Part shown: one piece after another, positions 1 through 8,176 of the stretch
Layout of the letters: each line of letters starts with the position of its first letter
Numbering within the stretch: position 1 is the stretch's first letter
Assembly: GCA_050732575.1 (NCBI GenBank)
Contig: JBOHRF010000014.1
Coordinates: forward strand, 1-43,238
From: JBBDWZ01 sp050732575
GTDB taxonomy: Bacteria; Gemmatimonadota; Gemmatimonadetes; Longimicrobiales; RSA9
Direction: 5' to 3'
DNA: 43,238 bases
Notes under the pieces: generated by a model
Database searches by the model: none
Told to the model about the DNA's origin: nothing
The model's input: only the letters and a program-made list of their open reading frames with translations
Program-made: the position numbers and the translations under genes

Positions 1-72
1 CGCGCGGTAGATGCCCCACCCAACCAGCACGAGAATAACGACCTGCAGAACACGCAGTCCCCAGCGTTTCAT
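1..72 (-). CDS. Membrane protein, N-terminal 24 codons only (possible flippase-like protein)
   Basis: Only the first 24 codons are in the window; the gene runs off the left edge. It starts with ATG at 72, inside an ATGA overlap with the stop of the methyltransferase gene, so the two are translationally coupled. The visible peptide starts MKRWGLRVLQVV and continues as a hydrophobic stretch (VILVLVGWGIY), which reads as a first transmembrane helix behind a short basic N-terminus. Such a start is common in lysylphosphatidylglycerol-synthase-like or flippase-like integral membrane proteins that often sit in polysaccharide loci, but 24 residues cannot prove this. What is seen is a new membrane protein start; the family is a guess. 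Confidence 0.45.
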   Translation of the reverse strand, partial: MKRWGLRVLQVVILVLVGWGIYRA

Positions 73-776
73 GACGAGGGCCGGCGGGCGACCACGCCTG
101 CGCGGCGCCGTAACAGCGGCAGCCAACGCGCAAAGGCACGCTCCAGCAGGTTCCAACCGGGCAGATGGGAAGGTAGATAACGCAGCCGTTCGACAGTAAA
201 GCCGGCGCGTTGCACTTCCGCCGCCAGCTCACGTCCGCTGCGCACGCCTATGTGCGAGGGATCCGGCGCCATCACGCCGGCATGACGCAGGCGTTCGAAC
301 ACGTGCGTGGATTCAGGCGTGTAGATGACCAGATAGCCACCGGGCTTGAGTACGCGCTTCGTCTCACGCAGCATTGCCCGGAATGTCTGATCGTCCAGAT
401 GTTCGGTGAGATCGGCAGCCAGGATTACATCTGCACTCTGGGAGCGGGCCGGCAAGGCGGCCACATCTCCCAAAGCGAAACGTGCACCGGCCACTTGTTC
501 CTGCGCAGCCACGCGTGTGGCCGCACGCAGCGCCGCCGGCATCATGTCCAACCCAATGGCGCGCGCGCCGCGCCGCGCCGCTTCCAGCGTAAACGTGCCC
601 ATACCACAGCCCAGGTCCAACAGCACACGCGACTGAACGTCAGGCAGCAACGAGAGCACATTGGCAATGCGACGGCGCGCAAAACGATTGCGCCGACGGT
701 ACCGAGCGGACAGGTCTGCGAAATACTCTTCATCGTAATGATCTGCGACGTCGTACGCGGTGAGCCGTCCGCTCAT
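69..776 (-). CDS. SAM-dependent class I methyltransferase
   Basis: This is a 235-residue Rossmann-fold methyltransferase of the UbiE/Methyltransf_11 type. The glycine-rich SAM-binding motif DLGCGMG is at residues 54-60, followed by an acidic GLD at the end of strand 2, the motif around ADLTEHLDD and the KPGGYLVI strand after it. The frame stays open upstream to 1004, but the start chosen is the ATG at 776 because it makes an ATGA overlap with the stop of the YfhO-like gene, and MSGRLTAYDVADHYDEEYF is a typical start for this family. Its place at the end of a glycan locus suggests that it methylates a sugar or a lipid-linked glycan, but the substrate cannot be read from the sequence. Confidence 0.85.
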   Translation of the reverse strand: MSGRLTAYDVADHYDEEYFADLSARYRRRNRFARRRIANVLSLLPDVQSRVLLDLGCGMGTFTLEAARRGARAIGLDMMPAALRAATRVAAQEQVAGARFALGDVAALPARSQSADVILAADLTEHLDDQTFRAMLRETKRVLKPGGYLVIYTPESTHVFERLRHAGVMAPDPSHIGVRSGRELAAEVQRAGFTVERLRYLPSHLPGWNLLERAFARWLPLLRRRAGVVARRPSS

Positions 777-3235
777 GTATCTACCTGCGAAGGCGCTTTC
801 CTCAAGCGCCGCGCGATGAGCGGACCCAGGCCGATGCCGCCCAACAGGACCAGCAAGAATGCCGACGCGAATGCAGGCGTGCGCACGTTTGAGGGCACGT
901 AGCGAAACTGGACTTCGTGCTGACCCGCGGCGATGGGGATGGCGCGGAAGGTGTAGTTGGCGCGCAGAATCTCGACCGGCTGGCCGTCCACTTCCGCCTG
1001 CCACATGGGATAGTAGTTATCGAGCAGCATGAGCAGCGCGGGGCGATCGGACTGCACGCGCAAGCGCAGGCTATTGGGTGTGGTGCGATCCACCCACTCC
1101 ACTGTCCCTTGCGGACCCGGCTGGATCTGCACGCCGGCAGGCAAGGGCTCGGGCAGCAGCGCGGTCGATCGATGGTCGAACCCGCTATCCAGGAGACGCC
1201 GCACAGCATTCGAGTCGGCCACCACTTCGATCTGGCCCACCAGATACGCGCGCGGCAGCGCCGCTTCCCGCCGGTAGACCACCATGTTGTTGCCCCGATA
1301 GGCTTCCACGAAGCCGGGTTGATCGAGCAGGCCGCCCACCACGATGTATGCGGTGTTGGTCAGGTCCAGGAGACGGAAGGTCGAGTCCATGTTGGCCATG
1401 CTGTCGCCTCCGGTCAGCTCCCGGTAGCGGCCGATCTCGTTTCCATGATGCCCCGCCAGCTGCTCCACGCCGTGCACGGCCAACAGGTTCATCATCCGAT
1501 TCTGCAGCGCCGGATAGTGAACGGCTCGAAAGACCTCGCCTGCTTGCTGGCGGCCGCGCAGGAACGCGGTGCCCTCATCGGCAACGAACAATGGACTACT
1601 GGGGCTGTTGATGAGTGTCGTGCTCTTGATGAACGGCCGATCCACGCGGTACAGATCCACAAAAGCCAGCAGCGCAATCAGCGCGAGTGCGGTGCCTGCG
1701 CCGAACCATTTCCGAGCCAGACCTTCCCAGACACCCGTTACGAGCAACGCAAACATGAACGCCAGGCCGAAGCCGCGCGCGATGAAAGGGGTATTGGCAG
1801 CCAGCGCATCGACCTTGGCCAGATCGCCATAGAAGATGCCGCGCCAGACCTGGGTGAGCACGCCGCTGGCCGCGAGCGCGGCTAGCAGTGCAAGTATTCC
1901 CGTGGCGATCCACAGGTAGCGGCGCGCGGCGCGTGTGTCTTCTGCCGGACCCTGGGCCCAGCTCAGCGCGCGCTCGACGGCAAACGCAGCCAATACGGCC
2001 AGGCTCAGGCCGTAGAGGAAAATCGTGAGGGACGGCGCACGGAAGAGCTTGACGCCCGGTATCAAATAGAACAATCGGAAGGCCGGCGTGTTGGCGCCCA
2101 ATGCGTAAAGCAACGCCAGAACACCCAGAGCGGCGAAGAACCAGCCCAGCGCCGATCTACGACGCAGGAACAGCAACGGCGCCAGGAACAACGGAATGAA
2201 GCCGGCAAACTCATGATTGATCTTGAACGGATTTCGGCCCCAGTACGTGCTGCCGCGTCCGTCCTCGTGCGGAATGTCGTCTCCCACGAATTCCGGGACC
2301 GCCAGAGAAACGATCTCTTCCGGGTGCAGCGAATACGTGGTCGAGTATTCGTACGCGCTTGGACTCTCGGCTTGCAGCGTCTTTTCCGCGCGATGCGAAT
2401 AGGTGCGTAAATAACCGAGCGGCGGAAAGAACTGGACGGCAGCAGCACCCACGCCCAGCAGTCCGGCCAGTGCAAATGCGCCAAAGTGCGTGGCCGCCGC
2501 AACGGGCTTCTTTTCCGCGCGCCCCCACATCCAGAGACGGAAGATGGCATAGAGCGAAATACCCCAGATGGCAAAATAGGCCAGCTGCATGTGTGAGGTG
2601 AAGATGAGGAGTGACACGCCCAGGGCGAGGAGTGCGTAGTCCGACAGACGGCGCCGTGTGAGCGCGCGTTCCGTGAGCAGGAAGGCCAACGGCGCCAGCG
2701 CAGATACGAAGAGTTTGCCATCACCTCCCGGGTAAACCAGGCTGACCAGGTCTGCGCCCATCATGTACACCAGCCCACCAAACAGCGCAGTTTCCCGTCG
2801 CAGCCCCAGCTCACGCAGGAAGAGGTATGTGAAAATGCCGGCCAGAAAGACGTGCAAAACCATCTTCCAGCCCCAGGCCTGTGCCGCATTCATGAAGAAC
2901 AGCGATAGAGATGGAGGATAGAAGATGTCGCCGTGCATGCCGTCAATGAACGGCAGCCCGCCAAAGAGCAATGGATCCCAGAGCGGGAAAGCCCGAAAAG
3001 CGCGCACGAACTGCGTGTAGAAGTTGCGGGCAAAATAGCCCGTGGCCAGCGTGTCCGTGCCCAGCAGCATACCTGGCCCAAGCACGAACTCGTAAAAGAG
3101 CAACACGCACACCAGTGCGTAGATCACAGGCACGGCCCAGGCGGGCAGGGTGAATGGTCGCGCCGCTGCGGGTGATGGACCTGCCGATCGAGCGCGGGTT
3201 CGCGTGGGGGCTTCCCTGCTCCGTTTAGGCGTCAT
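773..3235 (-). CDS. YfhO-like polytopic membrane protein (GT-C-fold type)
   Basis: This 820-residue integral membrane protein has a basic, Arg/Ala/Pro-rich cytosolic N-terminus, a first helix near residues 35-55, a loop with GTDTLATGYFARNFYTQF, then roughly a dozen more hydrophobic helices and a large C-terminal extracytoplasmic part before a last helix near 790-810. The order matches the YfhO family (GT-C-like proteins), which is linked to transfer of sugars onto envelope polymers such as lipoteichoic acid in Gram-positives; the function in diderms is not settled. The C-terminal passage (LLMLLDNYYPMWQAEVDG) is the hallmark ending of this family. It sits downstream of two glycosyltransferases and WecB, which supports a role in surface-glycan modification. 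The ATG start at 3235 lies after a 124-base gap. Confidence 0.8.
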   Translation of the reverse strand: MTPKRSREAPTRTRARSAGPSPAAARPFTLPAWAVPVIYALVCVLLFYEFVLGPGMLLGTDTLATGYFARNFYTQFVRAFRAFPLWDPLLFGGLPFIDGMHGDIFYPPSLSLFFMNAAQAWGWKMVLHVFLAGIFTYLFLRELGLRRETALFGGLVYMMGADLVSLVYPGGDGKLFVSALAPLAFLLTERALTRRRLSDYALLALGVSLLIFTSHMQLAYFAIWGISLYAIFRLWMWGRAEKKPVAAATHFGAFALAGLLGVGAAAVQFFPPLGYLRTYSHRAEKTLQAESPSAYEYSTTYSLHPEEIVSLAVPEFVGDDIPHEDGRGSTYWGRNPFKINHEFAGFIPLFLAPLLFLRRRSALGWFFAALGVLALLYALGANTPAFRLFYLIPGVKLFRAPSLTIFLYGLSLAVLAAFAVERALSWAQGPAEDTRAARRYLWIATGILALLAALAASGVLTQVWRGIFYGDLAKVDALAANTPFIARGFGLAFMFALLVTGVWEGLARKWFGAGTALALIALLAFVDLYRVDRPFIKSTTLINSPSSPLFVADEGTAFLRGRQQAGEVFRAVHYPALQNRMMNLLAVHGVEQLAGHHGNEIGRYRELTGGDSMANMDSTFRLLDLTNTAYIVVGGLLDQPGFVEAYRGNNMVVYRREAALPRAYLVGQIEVVADSNAVRRLLDSGFDHRSTALLPEPLPAGVQIQPGPQGTVEWVDRTTPNSLRLRVQSDRPALLMLLDNYYPMWQAEVDGQPVEILRANYTFRAIPIAAGQHEVQFRYVPSNVRTPAFASAFLLVLLGGIGLGPLIARRLRKAPSQVDT

Positions 3236-3359
3236 TTCGTTCGGACCGTGTTTCAGTTCCGAGGTTCCGGCCGATCCAACCAGGCGGCCGTCTCAATCGC
3301 ACTATTGGGCGTTGGTCGCGCATGTTTCGATGGGTCAGCATACCGCCTCCAATCGGCCG
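3236..3359. other. Intergenic gap between the GT4 and YfhO-like genes
   Basis: These 124 bases hold no plausible gene. The hexamer CGGCCG, a perfect palindrome, occurs three times (3268-3273, 3285-3290, 3354-3359), the last one directly against the stop codon of the glycosyltransferase. I could not identify a convincing -35/-10 pair or a hairpin followed by a T-run. It is one of only six gaps above 80 bases in the window, so a promoter for the YfhO-methyltransferase pair may lie here, but the sequence does not show it clearly. Confidence 0.4.
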
Positions 3360-4475
3360 TCATCGAGAACTGAAAGGCGGTCCGGTAACCATCCGATAAA
3401 TCTCCTGATGCCGGCGCGCCAGCCGTTCCAGACTCCAGTTCTGCGCTACGCGCGCGCGGGCCCGCGCGCCCAGCGCGCGCAAATCGCGCCCGCGCAACAA
3501 GTCCACGACGGCGCGCGCCAGGCTCTCGGGATTGGCCGGCTCAAAGAGGGCGCCTACCGATGGGTCCACGATTTCGGGCAATCCGCCTACATTGGACGCG
3601 GCGACCGGAATTTCGCAGCTCATGGCTTCCAAGGCAGCCACGCTAGTGGCCTCCATGAGTGATGGGAAAACTGCTACATCAGCGGATGCATAAAGCGCAG
3701 GCATGTCCGTGTTGGGCCGTGCGCCCAGGAAGTGGATGCAGGTCTGCACCTCCAACTGGCGCGCCAGCGCCTCCAGCCTGGCGCGTTCGGGTCCATCGCC
3801 CACGATCAACACTTCCACGGGAAGCTCGCGCCTGATCAATGGCAACGCCCGCACCAGGAACTCCACGCCGTTCTTCTGGTACAGCCGGCGCGGCACGATC
3901 ATTCGTTTGCTGCTGGCCGGCGGCAATGCGGGCGCAACGCGCTCGAACAGAGATGTGTCTACGCCATTCGTCAACGCCTCTGCGTGCGGATGCGGGAACA
4001 GCCCGAGTGCTACATCGCGGATCTCGACGCTTGCGGCCAGCAGCCAATCCGCTGACGCGATGATGCGGCGCAGGATAGGCTGCCAGACCGGTTTTTTGGC
4101 CAGACGCAGGAAGTGCGAGGTGTGCAGCGTGATGACCAGCGGTTTGCCAAACCGCCGTTTGGCGAGCATACCGGGCAGTGCTGACGCAAAGGTGTGAGCA
4201 TGCAGCACATCGGCGCCGGGTGCGAGCGGCATGTAAGCCGGCACCGAGGCCAGGGTGTGCGCAATCCAGCCCGCGGTATGTTTGCCGGGGAACCACGTAC
4301 GAACCACCTGCACGCCCGCCATCACTTCGCGCGCCGGCGACTCCGGCTTCGAGCGCGAGGTGACCATTGTAACCTGATCACCCAGCCGCACCAGTTCCTT
4401 GCACAAGTAGAACGCGTGACTTTCCAGCCCGCCTACTTCCGGCGGAAAGTATATGCACTGCTGCAGGATCTTCAT
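3360..4475 (-). CDS. Glycosyltransferase family 4 (GT-B fold)
   Basis: This 371-residue retaining glycosyltransferase of the GT4 type begins with the GT-B N-terminal strand (MKILQQCIYFPPEVGGLESH), whose PPEVGG/E loop binds the acceptor side. The C-terminal nucleotide-sugar domain carries the EX7E pair at about residues 275 and 283 (EATSVAALE), followed by the conserved GGLPEIV. It would transfer a hexose from a nucleotide-sugar to a lipid-linked or protein-linked glycan on the cytosolic face. The donor is unknown. Its ATG overlaps the wecB stop by four bases (ATGA), tying it to the epimerase gene. Coupling to wecB makes a ManNAc-containing or GlcNAc-containing repeat plausible, but this is inference. 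Confidence 0.88.
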   Translation of the reverse strand: MKILQQCIYFPPEVGGLESHAFYLCKELVRLGDQVTMVTSRSKPESPAREVMAGVQVVRTWFPGKHTAGWIAHTLASVPAYMPLAPGADVLHAHTFASALPGMLAKRRFGKPLVITLHTSHFLRLAKKPVWQPILRRIIASADWLLAASVEIRDVALGLFPHPHAEALTNGVDTSLFERVAPALPPASSKRMIVPRRLYQKNGVEFLVRALPLIRRELPVEVLIVGDGPERARLEALARQLEVQTCIHFLGARPNTDMPALYASADVAVFPSLMEATSVAALEAMSCEIPVAASNVGGLPEIVDPSVGALFEPANPESLARAVVDLLRGRDLRALGARARARVAQNWSLERLARRHQEIYRMVTGPPFSSR

Positions 4476-5632
4476 GGGTGCGGCTGCCAGTCTTTGGTCT
4501 TTCGATCCGCACCGGTCAGCTTGTGCACCACGATATCGGCAATACGTTCGCCCGCCCGGCCATCTCCGTACGGATTCACGGCGCCGCTCATTAGCGCGTG
4601 AGCCACATCGTCCTGCAGCAGCCTGGAGCCGAGCTCCATGATGCGATCGTGACTGGTACCAACCAGCGCGGCTACGCCTGCTTCCACGCCTTCCGGCCGC
4701 TCCGTGACTTCACGCATGACCAGTACCGGCGTGCCGAATGCAGGGGCCTCTTCCTGGATGCCGCCCGAGTCTGTGAGGGCAAGTCGCGCGTGCCGCAACG
4801 CATAGAGTAAATCGAAGTAGTCGAGCGGATCGGTCAGCTTGATGCGCGGATGATTCAGGAGCACGTCTTGCACGGCCGCACGTACTTCCGGGTTCGGATG
4901 CACGGGATAGAGAAAGATTACATCCTCGAAACGGTCGGCCAGCGCGCGAATGGCGGTGAATGCCGCGCGTAACGGCGCACCAAAAGACTCCCGCCTGTGC
5001 GCCGTCAGCAGTACCAGCCGCTTTCCTGCGCCCAACGCCTCCCGCAATCCCGCATCACGCGGCTCGTGCTCCTGCCGGGCAATGGCGTACAGGGCATCCA
5101 CGACCGGGTTACCGGTCAGGAAGATGTTCCGGTCGGACACATGTTCGTGCAGCAGATTGTCACGTGCCCACGGCGTGGGTGCAAAATGCAGGTCGGCCAC
5201 CACACCTGTGAGCCGCCGAAAAATTTCTTCCGGATAAGGTCGCCATTTGTCGTGACTGCGAAGGCCCGCCTCCACGTGGCCAACCGTTATGTGCTCGAAG
5301 AATCCCACCAACGAGGCAAAGAATACCGAGGCCGTATCACCCTGAACCAGGATCAGATCGGTGGGGTTCGACCGTACGATCCGGCGCAACCCATCCAGCG
5401 TACCGCCCGCTACGTCATAGAGGGACTGCCCCTCGCGCATGATGCCCAAATCATCTTGCACACCCAGGTCAAACACTTGCAGCACCTGGTCCAACAAGGT
5501 GGTGTGTTGGCCGGTCAACGCAACGCGTGTTTTGACTTCCCCGCGCCGGCGCAGCGCCTGGATGACGGGCGCCAACTTGATGCCCTCTGGCCTCGTGCCG
5601 ATCACAACCAGGACGTTCGAAAGATCAGCCAT
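4472..5632 (-). CDS. wecB: UDP-N-acetylglucosamine 2-epimerase (non-hydrolysing)
   Basis: WecB interconverts UDP-GlcNAc and UDP-ManNAc in the cytosol for surface polysaccharide synthesis. The 386-residue length is normal for the family. The N-terminal IGTRPEGIKLAPV motif, D99 in QGDT, E121 in HVEAGLRS, E135/E136 in YPEE and H212 in LTAHRRESFG all match known catalytic and UDP-binding positions, and DSGGIQEE near the C-terminus binds the second UDP. The ATG at 5632 follows an 88-base gap occupied by a long palindrome (separate entry). No UDP-ManNAc dehydrogenase (wecC) is visible in the window, so either ManNAc is used directly or the next enzyme is encoded elsewhere. Confidence 0.95.
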   Translation of the reverse strand: MADLSNVLVVIGTRPEGIKLAPVIQALRRRGEVKTRVALTGQHTTLLDQVLQVFDLGVQDDLGIMREGQSLYDVAGGTLDGLRRIVRSNPTDLILVQGDTASVFFASLVGFFEHITVGHVEAGLRSHDKWRPYPEEIFRRLTGVVADLHFAPTPWARDNLLHEHVSDRNIFLTGNPVVDALYAIARQEHEPRDAGLREALGAGKRLVLLTAHRRESFGAPLRAAFTAIRALADRFEDVIFLYPVHPNPEVRAAVQDVLLNHPRIKLTDPLDYFDLLYALRHARLALTDSGGIQEEAPAFGTPVLVMREVTERPEGVEAGVAALVGTSHDRIMELGSRLLQDDVAHALMSGAVNPYGDGRAGERIADIVVHKLTGADRKTKDWQPHP

Positions 5633-5638
5633 ACCGAA

Positions 5639-5719
5639 ACACGTTGTCGCTCTCGCTCACGCTCACGGCCGTTCTTCGTTCATTTCGGGAACGTGAACGA
5701 AACGAGTGCGAGAACGTGG
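5639..5719. repeat. Intergenic imperfect palindrome before wecB
   Basis: The gap between the GT2 gene (stop at 5721) and wecB (ATG at 5632) is a long imperfect inverted repeat. CACGTT at 5640-5645 pairs with AACGTG at 5713-5718, and pairing continues inward through TCGC, CTCG and TCACG blocks with a few mismatches and one single-base bulge, to about 5667 and 5690. The left arm contains a degenerate direct repeat of a CGCTCA-like hexamer. A second perfect 8-bp inverted repeat, TTCGTTCA (5675-5682) with TGAACGAA (5694-5701), is nested in the middle. There is no T-run, so a classical terminator is unlikely. The transcript would carry a large stem-loop just ahead of the wecB start codon. Confidence 0.7.
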
Positions 5720-5720
5720 T

Positions 5721-6704
5721 TTACTCGTCGTCATCTTTCAACCGCCTGTTGATGGCATCCAGATCGGCTTGCTGTTGGGCCACCAGTTCGGCAATGAAGC
5801 CAAAGCCGAACAGCAGGAATCCCAGCACCTCCAGGAGGATCACCAGGTAGAGCAACGGCCGGAAGCCGAAGGGCGGCATCCAGTGCCCGATGCGCAGGAC
5901 AATAGTCAGAATTCCGACCAGCCCGCCCAGGCCGGCCATGATCAAGCCGGTCACACCAAAGAGCATGAGCGGTTTGCGCGAGAAGAACAGGAAAAATGCG
6001 ACCGAGAGGAGGTCGAGCAAGCCCACAACGATGCGGCTCCGGCCGGCGTATTTGGCTATGCCATGGCGCCGCGGATAGAGATTGATATCGATTTCGCTGA
6101 CCGAGAACCCACGCGCAAAGGCAAGGACAACAAAGAAGCGATGCCAATCGTGGCGCAAATGCACTTCATCCAGCACCTCACGCCGGAATCCCTTCATGGA
6201 GTTGAGGTCGGAAACCGGCACTTTGAAGAGCCTGCGGTTGAGCCAGTTGTATACGCCGGATACGCGGTTCTTCTCGTAGTGCCCGATTTTCTTGCCCGTG
6301 ACGATATCCCAGCCCTGCTCCAATTTCTCCAGGAAACGCGGGATTTCTTCTGTGGAATGCTGCAGATCGGCATCGAACAGGATGAGCCAACGGGCGTCCG
6401 TGGCCGCTGCGCCGGTCAGCAGTGCCTCGGTCTTGCCGAAGTTACGGCGGTGCGACACGACTACCAGGTTCAGCCATTCGGCAGCAGCCCGCCGTGCGCG
6501 CTCGGCCGTTCCGTCGGTAGAGCCATCATCCACCAGGACGACTTCGCCGTCCAGTTGGTGCCGCTCGAAGGTAGCCTGCAATTCGCGAACGAGATCGGGG
6601 ATGTTCTCGGCTTCGTTGTACGCGGGAATCAGAATGGCGAAGTCGCGCCGAGCCTCGGCGGCGAGGCGGGGCGGCGGCGCATCTTCATGATCGGCCGGAC
6701 TCAC
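5721..6704 (-). CDS. Glycosyltransferase family 2, polyprenyl-phosphate sugar transferase type
   Basis: This 327-residue protein has a cytosolic GT-A domain and two C-terminal transmembrane helices (about 230-265 and 278-310). Motifs include PAYNEAENIP near 28-36, DDGSTDG at 59-65 and the metal-binding DADLQ at 111-115. The arrangement is that of DPM1/ArnC/GtrB-like enzymes, which move a sugar from a nucleotide donor onto undecaprenyl phosphate. A C-terminal ELVAQQQADLDAINRRL coiled tail follows the second helix. The start is a GTG at 6704 that overlaps the rpoN stop (GTGA). Such enzymes often supply a YfhO/GT-C partner with a lipid-linked sugar, and a YfhO-like protein is encoded 2.5 kb downstream. 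Sugar specificity is unknown. Confidence 0.9.
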   Translation of the reverse strand: MSPADHEDAPPPRLAAEARRDFAILIPAYNEAENIPDLVRELQATFERHQLDGEVVLVDDGSTDGTAERARRAAAEWLNLVVVSHRRNFGKTEALLTGAAATDARWLILFDADLQHSTEEIPRFLEKLEQGWDIVTGKKIGHYEKNRVSGVYNWLNRRLFKVPVSDLNSMKGFRREVLDEVHLRHDWHRFFVVLAFARGFSVSEIDINLYPRRHGIAKYAGRSRIVVGLLDLLSVAFFLFFSRKPLMLFGVTGLIMAGLGGLVGILTIVLRIGHWMPPFGFRPLLYLVILLEVLGFLLFGFGFIAELVAQQQADLDAINRRLKDDDE

Positions 6705-8176
6705 ACTCGCTTGCGCATCCGCGCGGAAAGGATGCCAAGCTGATCGCGGTATTTGGCTACCGTGCGGCGCGCGATCTGAATGCCTTCGTCCTTCAGGATG
6801 TTCACAATGGCCTGGTCAGTGAGCGGTCGCTTGGATTCTTCATCGTCGACCAACTTCTGGATCTTGGCCTTGATGCCGCGCGCGCTGACATCCTCGCCTG
6901 ACGTGGTGGACAGGCCACTCGAGAAGAAAAACTTGAGCGGCAGCACACCGCGCGGCGTCTGCACATACTTCTCGTTGGTCACGCGCGAGACGGTCGATTC
7001 ATGCATGCTGATGACTTCGGCCACTTCCCGCAGCGTGAGCGGCTTCAGGTACTGGACCCCGCGCTCGAAGAAATCGCGCTGCCGGTCCTTGATGAAGCTC
7101 ATGACTTTGAGCATGGTCTGACGGCGTTGCTCAATGGCCTGGATCATCCAGTTTGCGCTGTTCAGCTTGTTCGAGATGAATTCCTTGTTCTCGCCTTTGA
7201 ACTTGTTCTTGTCCTTGGCAATCTCTCGGTATACCCTGGACAACTTGAGCCGGGGCAGGCTCGTATCATTCAGGAAGACCAGGTACTCGCCATCGATCTT
7301 TTCGACAATCAAGTCGGGCGTGATGTAGTTGTCGGGCGGACCCGAGTACTTCAGACCTGGCTTGGGATCGAGCTTCTTGATCTCGTCGGCCGCGGTCTGC
7401 ACGTCTTTCTGGGTAATCGAAAGTTCTTTGGAGATCTCCGACCAGCGGTGGTTGATGAGTTGATCGAAGAAGTTGGATACGATGCGGTAGGCGAGTGTCT
7501 CTTCCAGCGCGCCATCGCGCATCTGCAGCAGCAGGCATTCGCGCAGGTCGCGCGCGGCAATACCCGGTGGATCCAGGCCTTGCAAGACGCGCAGCATCTC
7601 TTCGCCGTCTACCACTGTGAACGGCTCGCGCGACTCCCCTTCGCCAAACCAGTCCGCGCCGGAGTCCTCGATCCAGCGATTCAGGCCGTCCGTAACTTCC
7701 TCGATCGGGCACGTCAGGTAGCCGTTTTCGTCGATGTTACCAATCAACTCCTCGCCCAATAGAACCTGGCGCGGCGTGAGGGGCATGAGCGCAATCTGAT
7801 CTCGCAAGTGATCGTAGAGATCACGAGACTCGACCGGGACCGGTTCGTAGTATTCCTTGTCCTCGTATTCTGCGCGCCGGCCACCCGCTTCAAAACCGTC
7901 GAGCAGGATTTCCTCCCAGTCGATCTCTTCTTTCTCTTTTTCTTTTTCCTTTTGCACTTCTTTAGGGGTCGCTTCCAATTCCTCTTCCGTCACCTGCGGT
8001 TCTTCCAGCTCCAGGAAAGGATTGTTGAGCAATTCCTGCTTGATGTGCTGCTGCAGATCGAGCAGGGGCATGTAGAGCAAATCCATCGCCTGGTACAGGC
8101 GAGGATTGATCTTCATCTCCTGCTTGAGTTGCGTCCCTTGAAATAGGCCGGTTTTAATAGTGCTACCCCACGGCAA
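6701..8176 (-). CDS. rpoN: RNA polymerase sigma-54 factor
   Basis: RpoN directs RNA polymerase to -24/-12 promoters and needs an AAA+ activator. The 491-residue product shows region I (LKQEMKINPRLYQAMDLLY), a highly charged region II with a KEKEKEKEE run near 75-85, the core-binding middle region, a helix-turn-helix (LREVAEVISMHESTVSRV) and, at residues 469-478, the RpoN box ARRTVAKYRD, which is almost the textbook version. The start is a TTG at 8176 that lies 14 bases inside lptB; no ATG precedes region I, so I accept it. The lptB-rpoN order is conserved in many Gram-negatives. No obvious activator gene is in the window. Confidence 0.95.
   Translation of the reverse strand: MPWGSTIKTGLFQGTQLKQEMKINPRLYQAMDLLYMPLLDLQQHIKQELLNNPFLELEEPQVTEEELEATPKEVQKEKEKEKEEIDWEEILLDGFEAGGRRAEYEDKEYYEPVPVESRDLYDHLRDQIALMPLTPRQVLLGEELIGNIDENGYLTCPIEEVTDGLNRWIEDSGADWFGEGESREPFTVVDGEEMLRVLQGLDPPGIAARDLRECLLLQMRDGALEETLAYRIVSNFFDQLINHRWSEISKELSITQKDVQTAADEIKKLDPKPGLKYSGPPDNYITPDLIVEKIDGEYLVFLNDTSLPRLKLSRVYREIAKDKNKFKGENKEFISNKLNSANWMIQAIEQRRQTMLKVMSFIKDRQRDFFERGVQYLKPLTLREVAEVISMHESTVSRVTNEKYVQTPRGVLPLKFFFSSGLSTTSGEDVSARGIKAKIQKLVDDEESKRPLTDQAIVNILKDEGIQIARRTVAKYRDQLGILSARMRKRV

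Noticed and set aside
777..1004. N-terminal extension of the methyltransferase frame
   Set aside because: It lies entirely inside the YfhO-like gene, is Arg/Ser-rich and lacks conservation features; the ATG at 776 with ATGA overlap is better.
7920..7960. Low-complexity Lys/Glu run in rpoN as a repeat element
   Set aside because: It is a normal acidic/charged region II of sigma-54 and not a DNA repeat.
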